The notes under the pieces: model-generated | Seen by the model: the letters and a program-made list of their open reading frames with translations, nothing else | The model's database searches: none | What the model was told of the DNA's origin: nothing | Shown: in pieces, positions 38,253 to 46,781 of the stretch | How positions within the stretch are numbered: position 1 is the first letter of the stretch | How the letters are laid out: each line of letters starts with the position of its first letter | Position numbers and translations under genes: made by a program | Origin: Magnetococcales bacterium | Lineage (GTDB): Bacteria > Pseudomonadota > Magnetococcia > Magnetococcales > DC0425bin3 | Length of the DNA: 64,000 nucleotides | Reading direction: 5' to 3' | Assembly: GCA_015229045.1 (NCBI GenBank) | Contig: JADGCJ010000006.1 | Span: 1 to 64,000, forward strand

Positions 38253-38563
38253 TGGCAAAAACCTATCAACGTGCACGTGCAAAGCGTGACATTGTCGAAC
38301 ACTTTGTCTACCTGGCCGATAACGCCGGTCTTGATGTTGCCGAGCATTTTCTGACAAACCTGAGAGCAAGTCTCGACGAACTGGCTTCAAATTCCAAGAT
38401 TGGTTCCTTGTTGGCACTGCCGAATCCAAAATTTGTGGGTATGCGAAAATGGCCTGTCAAGGGTTTTAGCAATATCCTGATTTTCTATATGCCGCGCTGT
38501 GATGGCGTGTCAGTTGTGCGTGTTCTTCATGCGGCTCGGGATTGGTGGGATCTGGTTGGGTAA
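38252..38563 (+). CDS. parE: ParE/RelE-superfamily toxin
   Basis: 103 residues: RARAKRDIVEHFVYLADNAG, then KIGSLLALPNPKFVGMRKWPVKGFSNILIFYMP and VVRVLHAARDWW, the ParE pattern. ParE toxins poison DNA gyrase. Start at 38252, overlapping parD. Ends 18 bp from the opposing recJ stop. Appears intact. Confidence 0.9.
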   Translation: MAKTYQRARAKRDIVEHFVYLADNAGLDVAEHFLTNLRASLDELASNSKIGSLLALPNPKFVGMRKWPVKGFSNILIFYMPRCDGVSVVRVLHAARDWWDLVG

Positions 38564-38580
38564 GGACGCTAAGAGAGCTG

Positions 38581-40380
38581 TCAGGTATTTGATGCGTACA
38601 ATCGCGCATCCTTGATCAAAAACTGGACCTGTTCACGCCCCCGGTAGTGGCTGATCGAGACCGTTCCGGCCACGTCGAGGGGGGCCTGTTCGGCCAGCAG
38701 ACAGTCGCCCAGCGGACCGGGCAGCAGGCCAAACCCCATGGCCTCGATGCGACCGCCCTGGCCATCGCTCAGCCAGCATTTGACATGGCGCTCTTTCAGG
38801 ACGGAGGGGGTTTCGATCCGGACCCGGGACAGGACGAAAACCGGCTCGGGGTTCCCCATGCCGAAGGGCTGGAACCTCTGAATCTGCCGGACCAGCTCCT
38901 GCTGCACGATGGCCGGATGCAGCGTGGCATCAAACATGAGTGCGGGCTGAAACAAGCCCGGATCATTCTGGGTGCGCACGGCCTGATCAAAGGCCTCGAC
39001 GAAAAGATCGAGCCGATCCGCTGCGATGGTCAGGCCGGCAGCGGCCCGATGTCCACCAAAATGGGTCAAAAGTTCGCTGACCGCCGAAACGGCAGCAAAC
39101 AGATCGACGCCACGCACCGAGCGTCCGGAGCCTTTGCCCTCACCCTTGGTGGCGTCGACCGCCACGACCATGGTAGGCCGATAGAAGCGTTCGGCAATGC
39201 GCGAGGCGACGATTCCCACCACCCCGGGGTGCCAACCAGGACTGGCCAAGACCCAGCCCAGGCGCCGGTTCATGAGATCCTGCTCGGCAACCATCTTCAG
39301 GGCTTCGGTCAGGATGCGCTGCTCGATGGTCTGGCGTTCGCGATTGGCGCTTTCGAGGATTTGGACAATCTCGCCAAGGCGGGAGGGGTCGTCGCTGCTC
39401 AACAGCTCCGAGCCAAGAATACCCTGACCCAGGCGGCCACCAGCGTTGATGCGCGGTCCCAATTGGAAACCAATCTGTCCAGGCGATAGCCCCTTTTCTG
39501 TCGAACGGCCAAGACCCGCCTGGCGGATCAAAGCCTGCAACCCTGGATTGCGAACAGGTCTGCCATCGCGCAGACCCACGGCAACCAACAGCCGATTCAT
39601 ACCGATCAGGCGTGCCACATCCGCTACGGTTCCGACGGCGACCAACTCCAGCAGGGGCTTGAGGTCCGGTTCGGGGCGTGTTGCATGGAACCATCCCTGT
39701 TGGCGTAAGAACCGATTCAGGGCCATCGCCAGATAAAAGGCCAGACCGACTCCGGCCAGCTCTTTGTGGGGAAAGGGGTCATCGGTCCGATTGGGATTGA
39801 TGATCGCCGTGGCGGTTGGCAGGCGCTCATCGACCAGTTGATGGTGATCGGTGATGATGACATCCATACCCAGCCGGGCTGCTTCGTCCATGGCTGCGAA
39901 GGAGGAGATGCCGCAATCCACCGTGATGATCAGGCGCGTCCCCTCGGTGGCGAGTCTCTGCATGGCCGGAACATTCGGACCATACCCCTCTTCAAGCCGA
40001 TCCGGTATGTAGACGCGGACCGTGATGCCCAGCCCCCGAAAATAGCGGACCAGCAAGGCCGAGGAGGTGGCACCATCGACGTCATAATCGCCGAAGATGG
40101 CGATGGGTTCACCCTGTCGCAGGGCCAGGGCGATGCGGCTGACGGCCCGCTCCATGTCCCGAATCCCTGCCGGATCGGCCAGTTGGCTCAGGGTTGGGCG
40201 CAGAAAATCCTTTGTGACCGCGACCGTTTCCAGGTTGCGTGATGCCAGAAGCGGGGCGAGACGTTCCGACAGACCCAACTCTCGGGCCACATGTTCGTGA
40301 TGCAGTCCGGCGTGGCTGCGTTGTTCCCAGCGACGCCCCAGGAGCGACAAACCAGAGATTTTCATTCCGGTCGGGTTCAT
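38581..40380 (-). CDS. recJ: Single-stranded-DNA exonuclease RecJ
   Basis: 599 residues; 5'-3' ssDNA exonuclease of recombination and repair. DHH domain with IAIFGDYDVDGATSSALL, TVDCGISSF and VIITDHHQ (metal ligands), then DHHA1 with GGHRAAAG and a C-terminal OB-like domain. ATG at 40380 overlaps the upstream stop by 4 bp (ATGA) and has GGGAG 8 bases ahead. Last gene of the hom operon, the position recJ often takes next to hom. Confidence 0.94.
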   Translation of the reverse strand: MNPTGMKISGLSLLGRRWEQRSHAGLHHEHVARELGLSERLAPLLASRNLETVAVTKDFLRPTLSQLADPAGIRDMERAVSRIALALRQGEPIAIFGDYDVDGATSSALLVRYFRGLGITVRVYIPDRLEEGYGPNVPAMQRLATEGTRLIITVDCGISSFAAMDEAARLGMDVIITDHHQLVDERLPTATAIINPNRTDDPFPHKELAGVGLAFYLAMALNRFLRQQGWFHATRPEPDLKPLLELVAVGTVADVARLIGMNRLLVAVGLRDGRPVRNPGLQALIRQAGLGRSTEKGLSPGQIGFQLGPRINAGGRLGQGILGSELLSSDDPSRLGEIVQILESANRERQTIEQRILTEALKMVAEQDLMNRRLGWVLASPGWHPGVVGIVASRIAERFYRPTMVVAVDATKGEGKGSGRSVRGVDLFAAVSAVSELLTHFGGHRAAAGLTIAADRLDLFVEAFDQAVRTQNDPGLFQPALMFDATLHPAIVQQELVRQIQRFQPFGMGNPEPVFVLSRVRIETPSVLKERHVKCWLSDGQGGRIEAMGFGLLPGPLGDCLLAEQAPLDVAGTVSISHYRGREQVQFLIKDARLYASNT

Positions 40381-41528
40381 ATCATCCACTCCCGACGAAA
40401 ATCGGCCATGGAGAGTGTTTCACCCTTTCCCCAGGGGTGTGTCTGCCAAAACCGTGACCATCTGGAGGATCCCTCTCCGGAGATCACCACCCAGGGCGAG
40501 GATCCCGAGGTGATCTCTCCACTCCGGGTCAACAACGGCCCCGCGAGGATCACCAGTTGGGTCGATCCTGCCTGCAATGCGGTTGCCAGGGGGGTCCACA
40601 ACTGGTCGTCGAGCCTGCGCAGATACTCTGCCCGTCTTGCGGCCAGACCATGTCGGGCCAGCAGGGCGGGCAGACGCACATGCACCATCGCCCGGCGTTT
40701 CTGCTCGATCCGGGTCAGAATATCGGCAAGCAATCCTGTCGGCAGGGTGTCGTCATTGTCAGCGAAGAGGGTCGGTTCCCAGCCATCGTTGTGCGCCAAG
40801 CCTGCCAGCATGGGTTCGGCACTCCAGCACACCCCTTTGACTGGCAGTGCGGGATTGATCACGTCGTCGTCGCGCCCCACGCCCCAAATCCAAGGTGTAT
40901 TCAAGGGCAGTCTGCCCTGAGCCAGCCGGTCGCGATTCAGGGGATGGCGGGAGAGGAGCATCTGTCCACTGGTCAGAAGTTTGATCAAGGAGGGGGCATC
41001 CGGACCTTTTGGCCAGACCTCCAGGGCGGTGCGTCCATCCAGATGGGCCAGCGGGGTTGTTTTGACACGGGCAGGATGTGTTGTCGAGAGGAGCAAAAAA
41101 TCTTCTCTTTTGGCATGCACTTGCCAGCCATCGAGGGGATATTCCGTCGCCAGGAGTTGTGCCAGGGCCGCCACCTCCTCGCGACTCTGCCCGGTTCGTT
41201 GTGGCGAGACGAAACGCAGCTCCGTGCCGACCTGGTGCAGATGGGTAAAACCCAGGCAGGCCCAACCGAGCTGCGGATCATCAGCCAAACCCGAATAACG
41301 GGCCAGGAGATGTCCCGTTGGCAGATCCTGCCCGGCAGAGGGGCTCTGCGGCACCCCAAAAAGGGCAAACAGGCCGGGTCCCTCCAAGGTTGAGTCGATC
41401 TCTTCCTGTGGCCAGGCCAGCGTCCCGTTCCGACCCCGGGCTGCCAGATCTGCCAGCGCGGGAGACAGCTGATGCAGCGGTGGATCTTCCTGGGCGGAAA
41501 GACCCTCGACAAGGATGACGACAGTCAC
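40377..41528 (-). CDS. Degenerate ApgM-like (alkaline phosphatase superfamily) protein
   Basis: 383 residues aligning in layout with archaeal-type cofactor-independent phosphoglycerate mutase (ApgM). Catalytic positions look lost: the initial GDG metal motif reads VEG (VILVEGLSAQEDPPLHQL), the nucleophilic Ser in the NLSLLGYDP-type motif reads Ala (LFALFGVPQSP), and the C-terminal metal-ligand segments (DEAGH, DHPTP) are not recognisable (MVHVRLPALLARHG, VILAGPLLTRSGE). In several bacteria an intact ApgM-like gene sits beside hom and has been proposed as a homoserine kinase. Here the protein may be regulatory. The assignment was made by eye. Confidence 0.6.
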   Translation of the reverse strand: MTVVILVEGLSAQEDPPLHQLSPALADLAARGRNGTLAWPQEEIDSTLEGPGLFALFGVPQSPSAGQDLPTGHLLARYSGLADDPQLGWACLGFTHLHQVGTELRFVSPQRTGQSREEVAALAQLLATEYPLDGWQVHAKREDFLLLSTTHPARVKTTPLAHLDGRTALEVWPKGPDAPSLIKLLTSGQMLLSRHPLNRDRLAQGRLPLNTPWIWGVGRDDDVINPALPVKGVCWSAEPMLAGLAHNDGWEPTLFADNDDTLPTGLLADILTRIEQKRRAMVHVRLPALLARHGLAARRAEYLRRLDDQLWTPLATALQAGSTQLVILAGPLLTRSGEITSGSSPWVVISGEGSSRWSRFWQTHPWGKGETLSMADFRREWMI

Positions 41529-41550
41529 GTTGCCAACACGACTTTGGCTC

Positions 41551-42867
41551 TCAAGCGAGAATGCTCTCGATGCGAATCAGGTGGGGTTTCTCCCTGACCG
41601 AGCCCAGACTTTCCAGCTCCTGCAATCCGGCACGAACCTGTTTTTCCGTGGTTTCATGGGTGACCAGCACCAGGGGCACCGGCACACTCGCCTGGGTGGA
41701 ACGTCCCTCCTGATGGATGGTCTTGATGGAGATGCCATGACGGCGAAAGACATCGGCGATCTCTGCCAGAACCCCGCTCTGATCGACAACGGCCAGACGC
41801 AGATAATACTCCCCTACCAGGTCGTTCATGGAGACGATCGGCAAGGGGTGCCGGTGTTCCGTGCGGGTTGACAGGGAGGGTACCCGTCGCCGGGCGCCGG
41901 CCTTGACGTTGCGGGCGATCTCCATAAGGTCGCTGACGACCGCACTGGCTGTGGGTTTCTCTCCGGCACCCCGGCCGAAGTACATGGTGGTGCCGGAAAA
42001 GTCGCCATTGACGAACACCGCATTGAACACCCCATCCACCGTGGCGACCATGCTGTCGGTGGTCACCATGGCCGGATGGACGCGCAATTCCAGCCCAGGG
42101 CCATTACGTTTGGCAATGGCCAGAAGCTTGATCCGGTAGCCCATTTTTTTCGCCCAGCCGATATCGACCTCGGTGACATGGCGAATGCCCTCGATGCTGA
42201 TACTGGAAAAATCAACAGGTGTACCAAAGGCGATAGCCGACAGGATGGCCAGTTTATGGGCAGTATCGATGCCATCCACGTCGAAGGAGGGGTCGGCTTC
42301 CGCGTAGCCCATCTCCTGGGCTGATTTCAACACCTGTTGAAAGGGCAAGGCCTTTTCCCGCATTTCGGTCAGGATGTAGTTGCAGGTGCCGTTGAGGATG
42401 CCGTGAACCTGATCGATGCGATTGGCCGCCAGGCTCTCGCGCAGCGCTCTGATGATGGGTACGGCCCCGGCAACGGCGGCTTCAAAGGCCAGATCACACC
42501 CTTGCGTTTCCGCTTCGCTCAACAGTTCATTGCCATAACGGGCGATCAGGGCCTTGTTGGCGGTGACGACATGTTTGCCGTGGCGCAGGGCCAATTCGAC
42601 CAGCTCCCGCGCTGGCTTGATGCCACCGATCAGCTCGACCACCACGTCGATGTCACGGGCGACCGCGACGGCGTGAGCATCCTGCGTCAGCTCGACGGAA
42701 CTCAAGGCGAGTCCACGATCCCGCGCCAGATCCAGGTCGGCGATGCGCACCAGTTGCAGACGTACGCCGGTCTTTTCCCAAAGCAGGCGCTCGTGGGCTT
42801 GCAGCAGACGCACTGTTCCGGTGCCGACGGTTCCCAGACCCAACAACCCAATACGCAACGTGTCCAA
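41551..42867 (-). CDS. hom: Homoserine dehydrogenase
   Basis: 438 residues; reduces aspartate semialdehyde to homoserine (threonine/methionine branch). Rossmann motif GLLGLGTVGTGTV, the catalytic region with ANKALIARYG and GVEGID-like VDGIDTAHKLAIL, and a C-terminal ACT domain (VVDQSGVLAEIADVFRRHGISIKTI) that normally senses threonine. 22 bp before the ApgM-like gene and 35 bp after the aminotransferase gene. Confidence 0.95.
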   Translation of the reverse strand: MDTLRIGLLGLGTVGTGTVRLLQAHERLLWEKTGVRLQLVRIADLDLARDRGLALSSVELTQDAHAVAVARDIDVVVELIGGIKPARELVELALRHGKHVVTANKALIARYGNELLSEAETQGCDLAFEAAVAGAVPIIRALRESLAANRIDQVHGILNGTCNYILTEMREKALPFQQVLKSAQEMGYAEADPSFDVDGIDTAHKLAILSAIAFGTPVDFSSISIEGIRHVTEVDIGWAKKMGYRIKLLAIAKRNGPGLELRVHPAMVTTDSMVATVDGVFNAVFVNGDFSGTTMYFGRGAGEKPTASAVVSDLMEIARNVKAGARRRVPSLSTRTEHRHPLPIVSMNDLVGEYYLRLAVVDQSGVLAEIADVFRRHGISIKTIHQEGRSTQASVPVPLVLVTHETTEKQVRAGLQELESLGSVREKPHLIRIESILA

Positions 42868-42902
42868 TACGCCTTCCCTCCAGCTGAGGTTTTGTCGGAT
42901 GC

Positions 42903-44096
42903 TTAGGCCTGAACATCGCCTCCGGCATTGAGAAACCGCCGAATATTGCGCAGGGCCTGTCGTGTCCGGTGTTCATTTTCGATCAGGGCGATGCGTACAA
43001 AGTCATCCCCGTGTTTGCCAAAACCGACGCCTGGTGCCACGGCCATTTTGGCCTCTTGCAAGAGCAGCTTGGAAAACTCCAGGGAACCCAGTTTGCGAAA
43101 CTCTTCCGGGATGCGCGCCCAGACAAACATGGTGGCCTTGGGTCGGTCGACGACCCAGCCGGCCCTGGCCAGTCCATCCACCAGGATGTCGCGGCGACTG
43201 CGATACAGCTCCCGAATCTCGTCCACGCACTCCTGCGGGCCGTTGAGACCAACCGCCGCCGCAATCTGGATCGGCTGGAACAGACCATAATCGAGGTAGG
43301 ATTTCAGGCGGGTCAGGGCGTTGACCAGTCTTGGGTTGCCGACGGCAAAACCCACTCGCCAACCCGGCATGTTGTAGGTTTTGGACATCGAGTAGAACTC
43401 GACGGCCACATCCTTGGCGCCGGGAACCTGGAGAATGCTCGGCGCCAGATAGCCATCGAAGCAAAGCTCGGCGTAGGCGACGTCGCTCAAGACGATCAGG
43501 TCGTGTTCCTTGGCGAAGGCCACCACCTTCACATAAAAATCCAGATCGACCACCATGGCGGTCGGATTGGCGGGAAAATTGAGCATCAGGATTTTCGGTC
43601 GCGGCCAGGTGTGCTCGACTGCGTGTTTCAGCGAATCGAAAAAGTCCTCCACCCGCAGCAAGGGCACATGCAAAATATCCGCCCCGGCGATGACAAAGGC
43701 ATAGACGTGGATCGGATAGGTCGGATTGGGTGCAAGGACGGTCATGCCGGGGTTGGAGATGGCCAGCGCCATGTGCGACAGCCCCTCCTTGGAACCAATC
43801 GTCACGATGGCTTCCCGGTCCGGGTCCAGCTCGACATCGAAGCGCCGTTTGTAGTAGCCGCACACCGCTTTTCTCAGGCCGTGAATGCCCTTGGAGAGTG
43901 AATAGCGATGGTTGCGCCCCTCCTGGGCGGCCTCGTTCAGCCGGTCCACAATGTGCTTGGGCGTCGGGTGGTCGGGATTGCCCATGCCAAAATCAATGAT
44001 ATCCTCGCCACGCGCCCGTGCCTGGGACTTGAGTTCGTTGACCACGGCAAACACGTAGGGCGGCAACCGCTTGATGCGAAAAAATTCCTCTTCCAT
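42903..44096 (-). CDS. alaC: PLP aminotransferase, AlaC type
   Basis: 397-residue class I/II aminotransferase with [16 protein letters not shown], the PLP-lysine region [15 protein letters not shown] and the family C-terminus. These enzymes next to hom are usually annotated as glutamate-pyruvate or aspartate transaminases. It would supply alanine or aspartate. Part of the minus-strand operon upstream of hom. Confidence 0.88.
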   Translation of the reverse strand: MEEEFFRIKRLPPYVFAVVNELKSQARARGEDIIDFGMGNPDHPTPKHIVDRLNEAAQEGRNHRYSLSKGIHGLRKAVCGYYKRRFDVELDPDREAIVTIGSKEGLSHMALAISNPGMTVLAPNPTYPIHVYAFVIAGADILHVPLLRVEDFFDSLKHAVEHTWPRPKILMLNFPANPTAMVVDLDFYVKVVAFAKEHDLIVLSDVAYAELCFDGYLAPSILQVPGAKDVAVEFYSMSKTYNMPGWRVGFAVGNPRLVNALTRLKSYLDYGLFQPIQIAAAVGLNGPQECVDEIRELYRSRRDILVDGLARAGWVVDRPKATMFVWARIPEEFRKLGSLEFSKLLLQEAKMAVAPGVGFGKHGDDFVRIALIENEHRTRQALRNIRRFLNAGGDVQA

Positions 44097-44136
44097 AAGG
44101 CTCCGGTGTTACGCTTTAGTGAACGATCGGGAGACT

Positions 44137-46296
44137 CTAGGTAGAGGAGTCCCCCCTGTCAAGATTTGAAGTGCCCCCCGTTCTTTCCAGAATGATCATT
44201 TCCAGTGCAGAGTCGGAGTAGACGGGCTGATAGTCGGAAAGAAAATGGTTTTTTCTGAAATGGATAAAAAGCCTGTATTCATCGTAGGACCAGTCGGGTC
44301 TTTTGAAGATCAGAATGTGGCTGGGGTGGTAGGTCAGCACCTGCCAGTGCAGAAACAGGATATTGTCCGCGTGGCCGATGGCCTGCCTCTCCGCCAAGGC
44401 GCCCACATACTGGGGCATGGAACTGGAGACCAGGGCGTCGGTGGGAGTGTGCTCCTTCAAGAGATCCATGATCCTGGCCACGCGATGATCATCCTTGCGC
44501 AGCGAACTGACTTCGACAGCCTCCGTCAGGAATCCCCACGCAAGGATGGCCACCAAGGCAAGGTGGACAACGGAAAATTTCATGCAGCGCAGCAGAGTGT
44601 TTCCCATGCGGGACTGACAAAGCCACAGAGAAAACGTCAAAACCAGGATGAGCAAAAAGGGGAGAAACAAAACCAAAAATCTGGGCAGAAAAAAGATACC
44701 CGGGTTGACGATATCCAGAAGGGTGATCAACGAGATGAAAAACAGGAGATAGCGCGCCGAAAGCCACCGCGATGCTTCCTCCCGGAACAAGGACAAGATC
44801 AGGAGAAGCAGCAACCCCAGTCCCATGTCGAGTGTGAGGCGTTTTCCGCTCTCGAAGGTGATCATGCGTTCAGCGTCCCTGGCGATCTGGCTGCGCAGGA
44901 TGCGCAAGCGACTCTGCCACGACTCGGGCTGGTAGGTGGAGAGGTCCATGGTGCGTCCCAGAGACTGCATGCCAAGCATGAAGTTGTACAAAAAGACGCT
45001 GTCCTTCATAAACTTCATGTATTCAAGGTGAATTTTGAGCAAAAGTGCATCGGAGGGTGGCTCGGTACTTCCGGCAGGTGCACGATAGGTCAGGGTCGCA
45101 GGGTCGATCTCGACAGCATAATGTTCTTCAAGCACCTGAAGATAGGGACCGTTCTTGACTTGATAATTGCCATCCGGCATGGACTTGAAGATATTGATGG
45201 CAGAGTTGGATACCGCGCCATGACGCGCGACGTAACCGACCCAGGGCAGGGCGATGACAAGAAAAACCACCCCCATGACCAACAGGGGCAGACCACCCTT
45301 GATTCCTTTCTGCCACATTAATTTCAGGAACAGCGGGAGCAGGAAAAACAGTCCCAGCAGCAGCACGACGATGCCACCCTCCCCCTTGATGAAAAGGGGC
45401 GGGAGCAGGCAAAAAAGCAGCATCCAGGCGTCAGACCAGCGGTTTTGCCAGCGCAGCAGGAGAATAAAGGCCAGCAACAGGTACAAAAGCGTGACCGCTT
45501 CGATGAATCCAGTCAAAAACATGGTACTCAGCGGCAGCAGCAGACCCATCGCCACCAGCGGCTCCAGAGGCAGGAGAGAGACGGGCCAGCCCAGTCGTTC
45601 TCCATAGATCCGGATCCAATGGTGGGCGAGGGGCACGACAGCCGCACCAGCAAGAAACAAAAGACAAGAGAGGATGAGGGGATTGTTCGGCAACAGATAG
45701 AGATAGAGGGCCGTCAACAAGGGCAGGAAAGGCAGTCGGGACGGAATAGGCTCAATCTGCACCCGTCCGGTTTGTATGACGGCCTGTAAATCTTCGGGAT
45801 GATGGGGAAAATCAAAAATCAGATAGGGAACCCTGTACCCCGTACCCTGATACAGGCTCTTGGCCAGGGCAAAACTCTCCACCTGATCGCCCAGACCAAA
45901 TTTCAACAACCCCGGGAAGGAAAAGGTGGAAAAAGCCACCGTCCCTCCTGCCAGAAACAGCACGGCCAGAGGCAACCAGAAATTTCCCGAGGGCGGAGGG
46001 GATTTTTCCCGGCGGACGATACCGACTTCGCGCCACGCCAACCAGGCTGGCACAAGCAGCAGCACACACCACGCCGCCCCCTCCCGACCCCGAAAATCCA
46101 GGGGCAACACCCCATGGATCAAGGCCGAGAGGGCAAAAAGTACAACCAGACCGAAGCCGAATCCAGCGGCAAGACGCAACGGCCACGAATCCGGACCAGT
46201 GATCTGAGCAACTCTTCGGGTCAGTGGCAACCCATACGCCATGGCGGTCGTAGCGATGACGCCCACCGGGAGGAGAAGATCACCCCACGACACCAC
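44137..46296 (-). CDS. Large polytopic membrane protein, glycosyltransferase (GT-C) like
   Basis: 719 residues, about 12-14 transmembrane helices in the first 600 residues and a soluble C-terminal part (VARIMDLLKEHTPTDALVSSS). A charged periplasmic loop with GDQVESFALAKSLYQGTGYR is reminiscent of GT-C enzymes that use polyprenyl-phosphate sugars, but the hallmark DD/DE motif is not certain. Substrate unknown. 40 bp upstream of the aminotransferase gene and probably co-transcribed with it. Confidence 0.55.
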   Translation of the reverse strand: MVSWGDLLLPVGVIATTAMAYGLPLTRRVAQITGPDSWPLRLAAGFGFGLVVLFALSALIHGVLPLDFRGREGAAWCVLLLVPAWLAWREVGIVRREKSPPPSGNFWLPLAVLFLAGGTVAFSTFSFPGLLKFGLGDQVESFALAKSLYQGTGYRVPYLIFDFPHHPEDLQAVIQTGRVQIEPIPSRLPFLPLLTALYLYLLPNNPLILSCLLFLAGAAVVPLAHHWIRIYGERLGWPVSLLPLEPLVAMGLLLPLSTMFLTGFIEAVTLLYLLLAFILLLRWQNRWSDAWMLLFCLLPPLFIKGEGGIVVLLLGLFFLLPLFLKLMWQKGIKGGLPLLVMGVVFLVIALPWVGYVARHGAVSNSAINIFKSMPDGNYQVKNGPYLQVLEEHYAVEIDPATLTYRAPAGSTEPPSDALLLKIHLEYMKFMKDSVFLYNFMLGMQSLGRTMDLSTYQPESWQSRLRILRSQIARDAERMITFESGKRLTLDMGLGLLLLLILSLFREEASRWLSARYLLFFISLITLLDIVNPGIFFLPRFLVLFLPFLLILVLTFSLWLCQSRMGNTLLRCMKFSVVHLALVAILAWGFLTEAVEVSSLRKDDHRVARIMDLLKEHTPTDALVSSSMPQYVGALAERQAIGHADNILFLHWQVLTYHPSHILIFKRPDWSYDEYRLFIHFRKNHFLSDYQPVYSDSALEMIILERTGGTSNLDRGDSST

Positions 46297-46359
46297 GAAC
46301 CATCCGTCCTTCGTGACAGAGCAGCCGACCCGTCACGGTTTTCTGGCAGATGAGTCGAC

Positions 46360-46614
46360 TCATCCTGGCTTGGGTGGTGCGTAAAAGAGCCCCCTTGCAA
46401 CCTCATACCGGGAAAAGGTCGTGGTGGCCGCTTTTTGGGAGAATCCCCGGGCTGTGCTCGACACCTTGGTGCTGGCATCGTCGGCCACATTCGCCGCAGA
46501 CCGAACCGTCAACCTTGACTCGCTTGACATGTTTGCCGCCAAGCTTTGCGAAGCCTCCCTGGCATAACCTTTCGTCATGATATCCATACCTAAATTCAAT
46601 CCGGTTACGCTCAT
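46360..46614 (-). CDS. Small hypothetical protein
   Basis: 84 residues (MSVTGLNLGMDIMTKGYARE...), rich in Ala, Ser and Thr, no membrane segment or known domain that I recognise. AGAGGA lies about 8 bases before the ATG at 46614 and codon use looks normal, so I think it is real. It sits between the hppA terminator and the membrane protein gene. Confidence 0.45.
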   Translation of the reverse strand: MSVTGLNLGMDIMTKGYAREASQSLAANMSSESRLTVRSAANVADDASTKVSSTARGFSQKAATTTFSRYEVARGLFYAPPKPG

Positions 46615-46741
46615 TGCTCTTATCCTCTTGTCAGGAGATTGAACGCCTGTCTTTGCCACCAAACCACCAGGGGAAACACACGACACCCCAAGGATACTCT
46701 TCTGTAATTCCGATAAAAAGTGAAAAATCAATGCAAGAGAG

Positions 46742-46768
46742 CCTGGGGGACGCCTGGCGTCCCCCAGG
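46742..46768 (-). terminator. Intrinsic terminator of hppA
   Basis: A perfect 13-bp palindrome with a one-base centre (CCTGGGGGACGCC / GGCGTCCCCCAGG), 14 bp after the hppA stop, followed on the minus strand by a T-rich stretch. Confidence 0.7.
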
Positions 46769-46781
46769 AGGATACAGTTTG

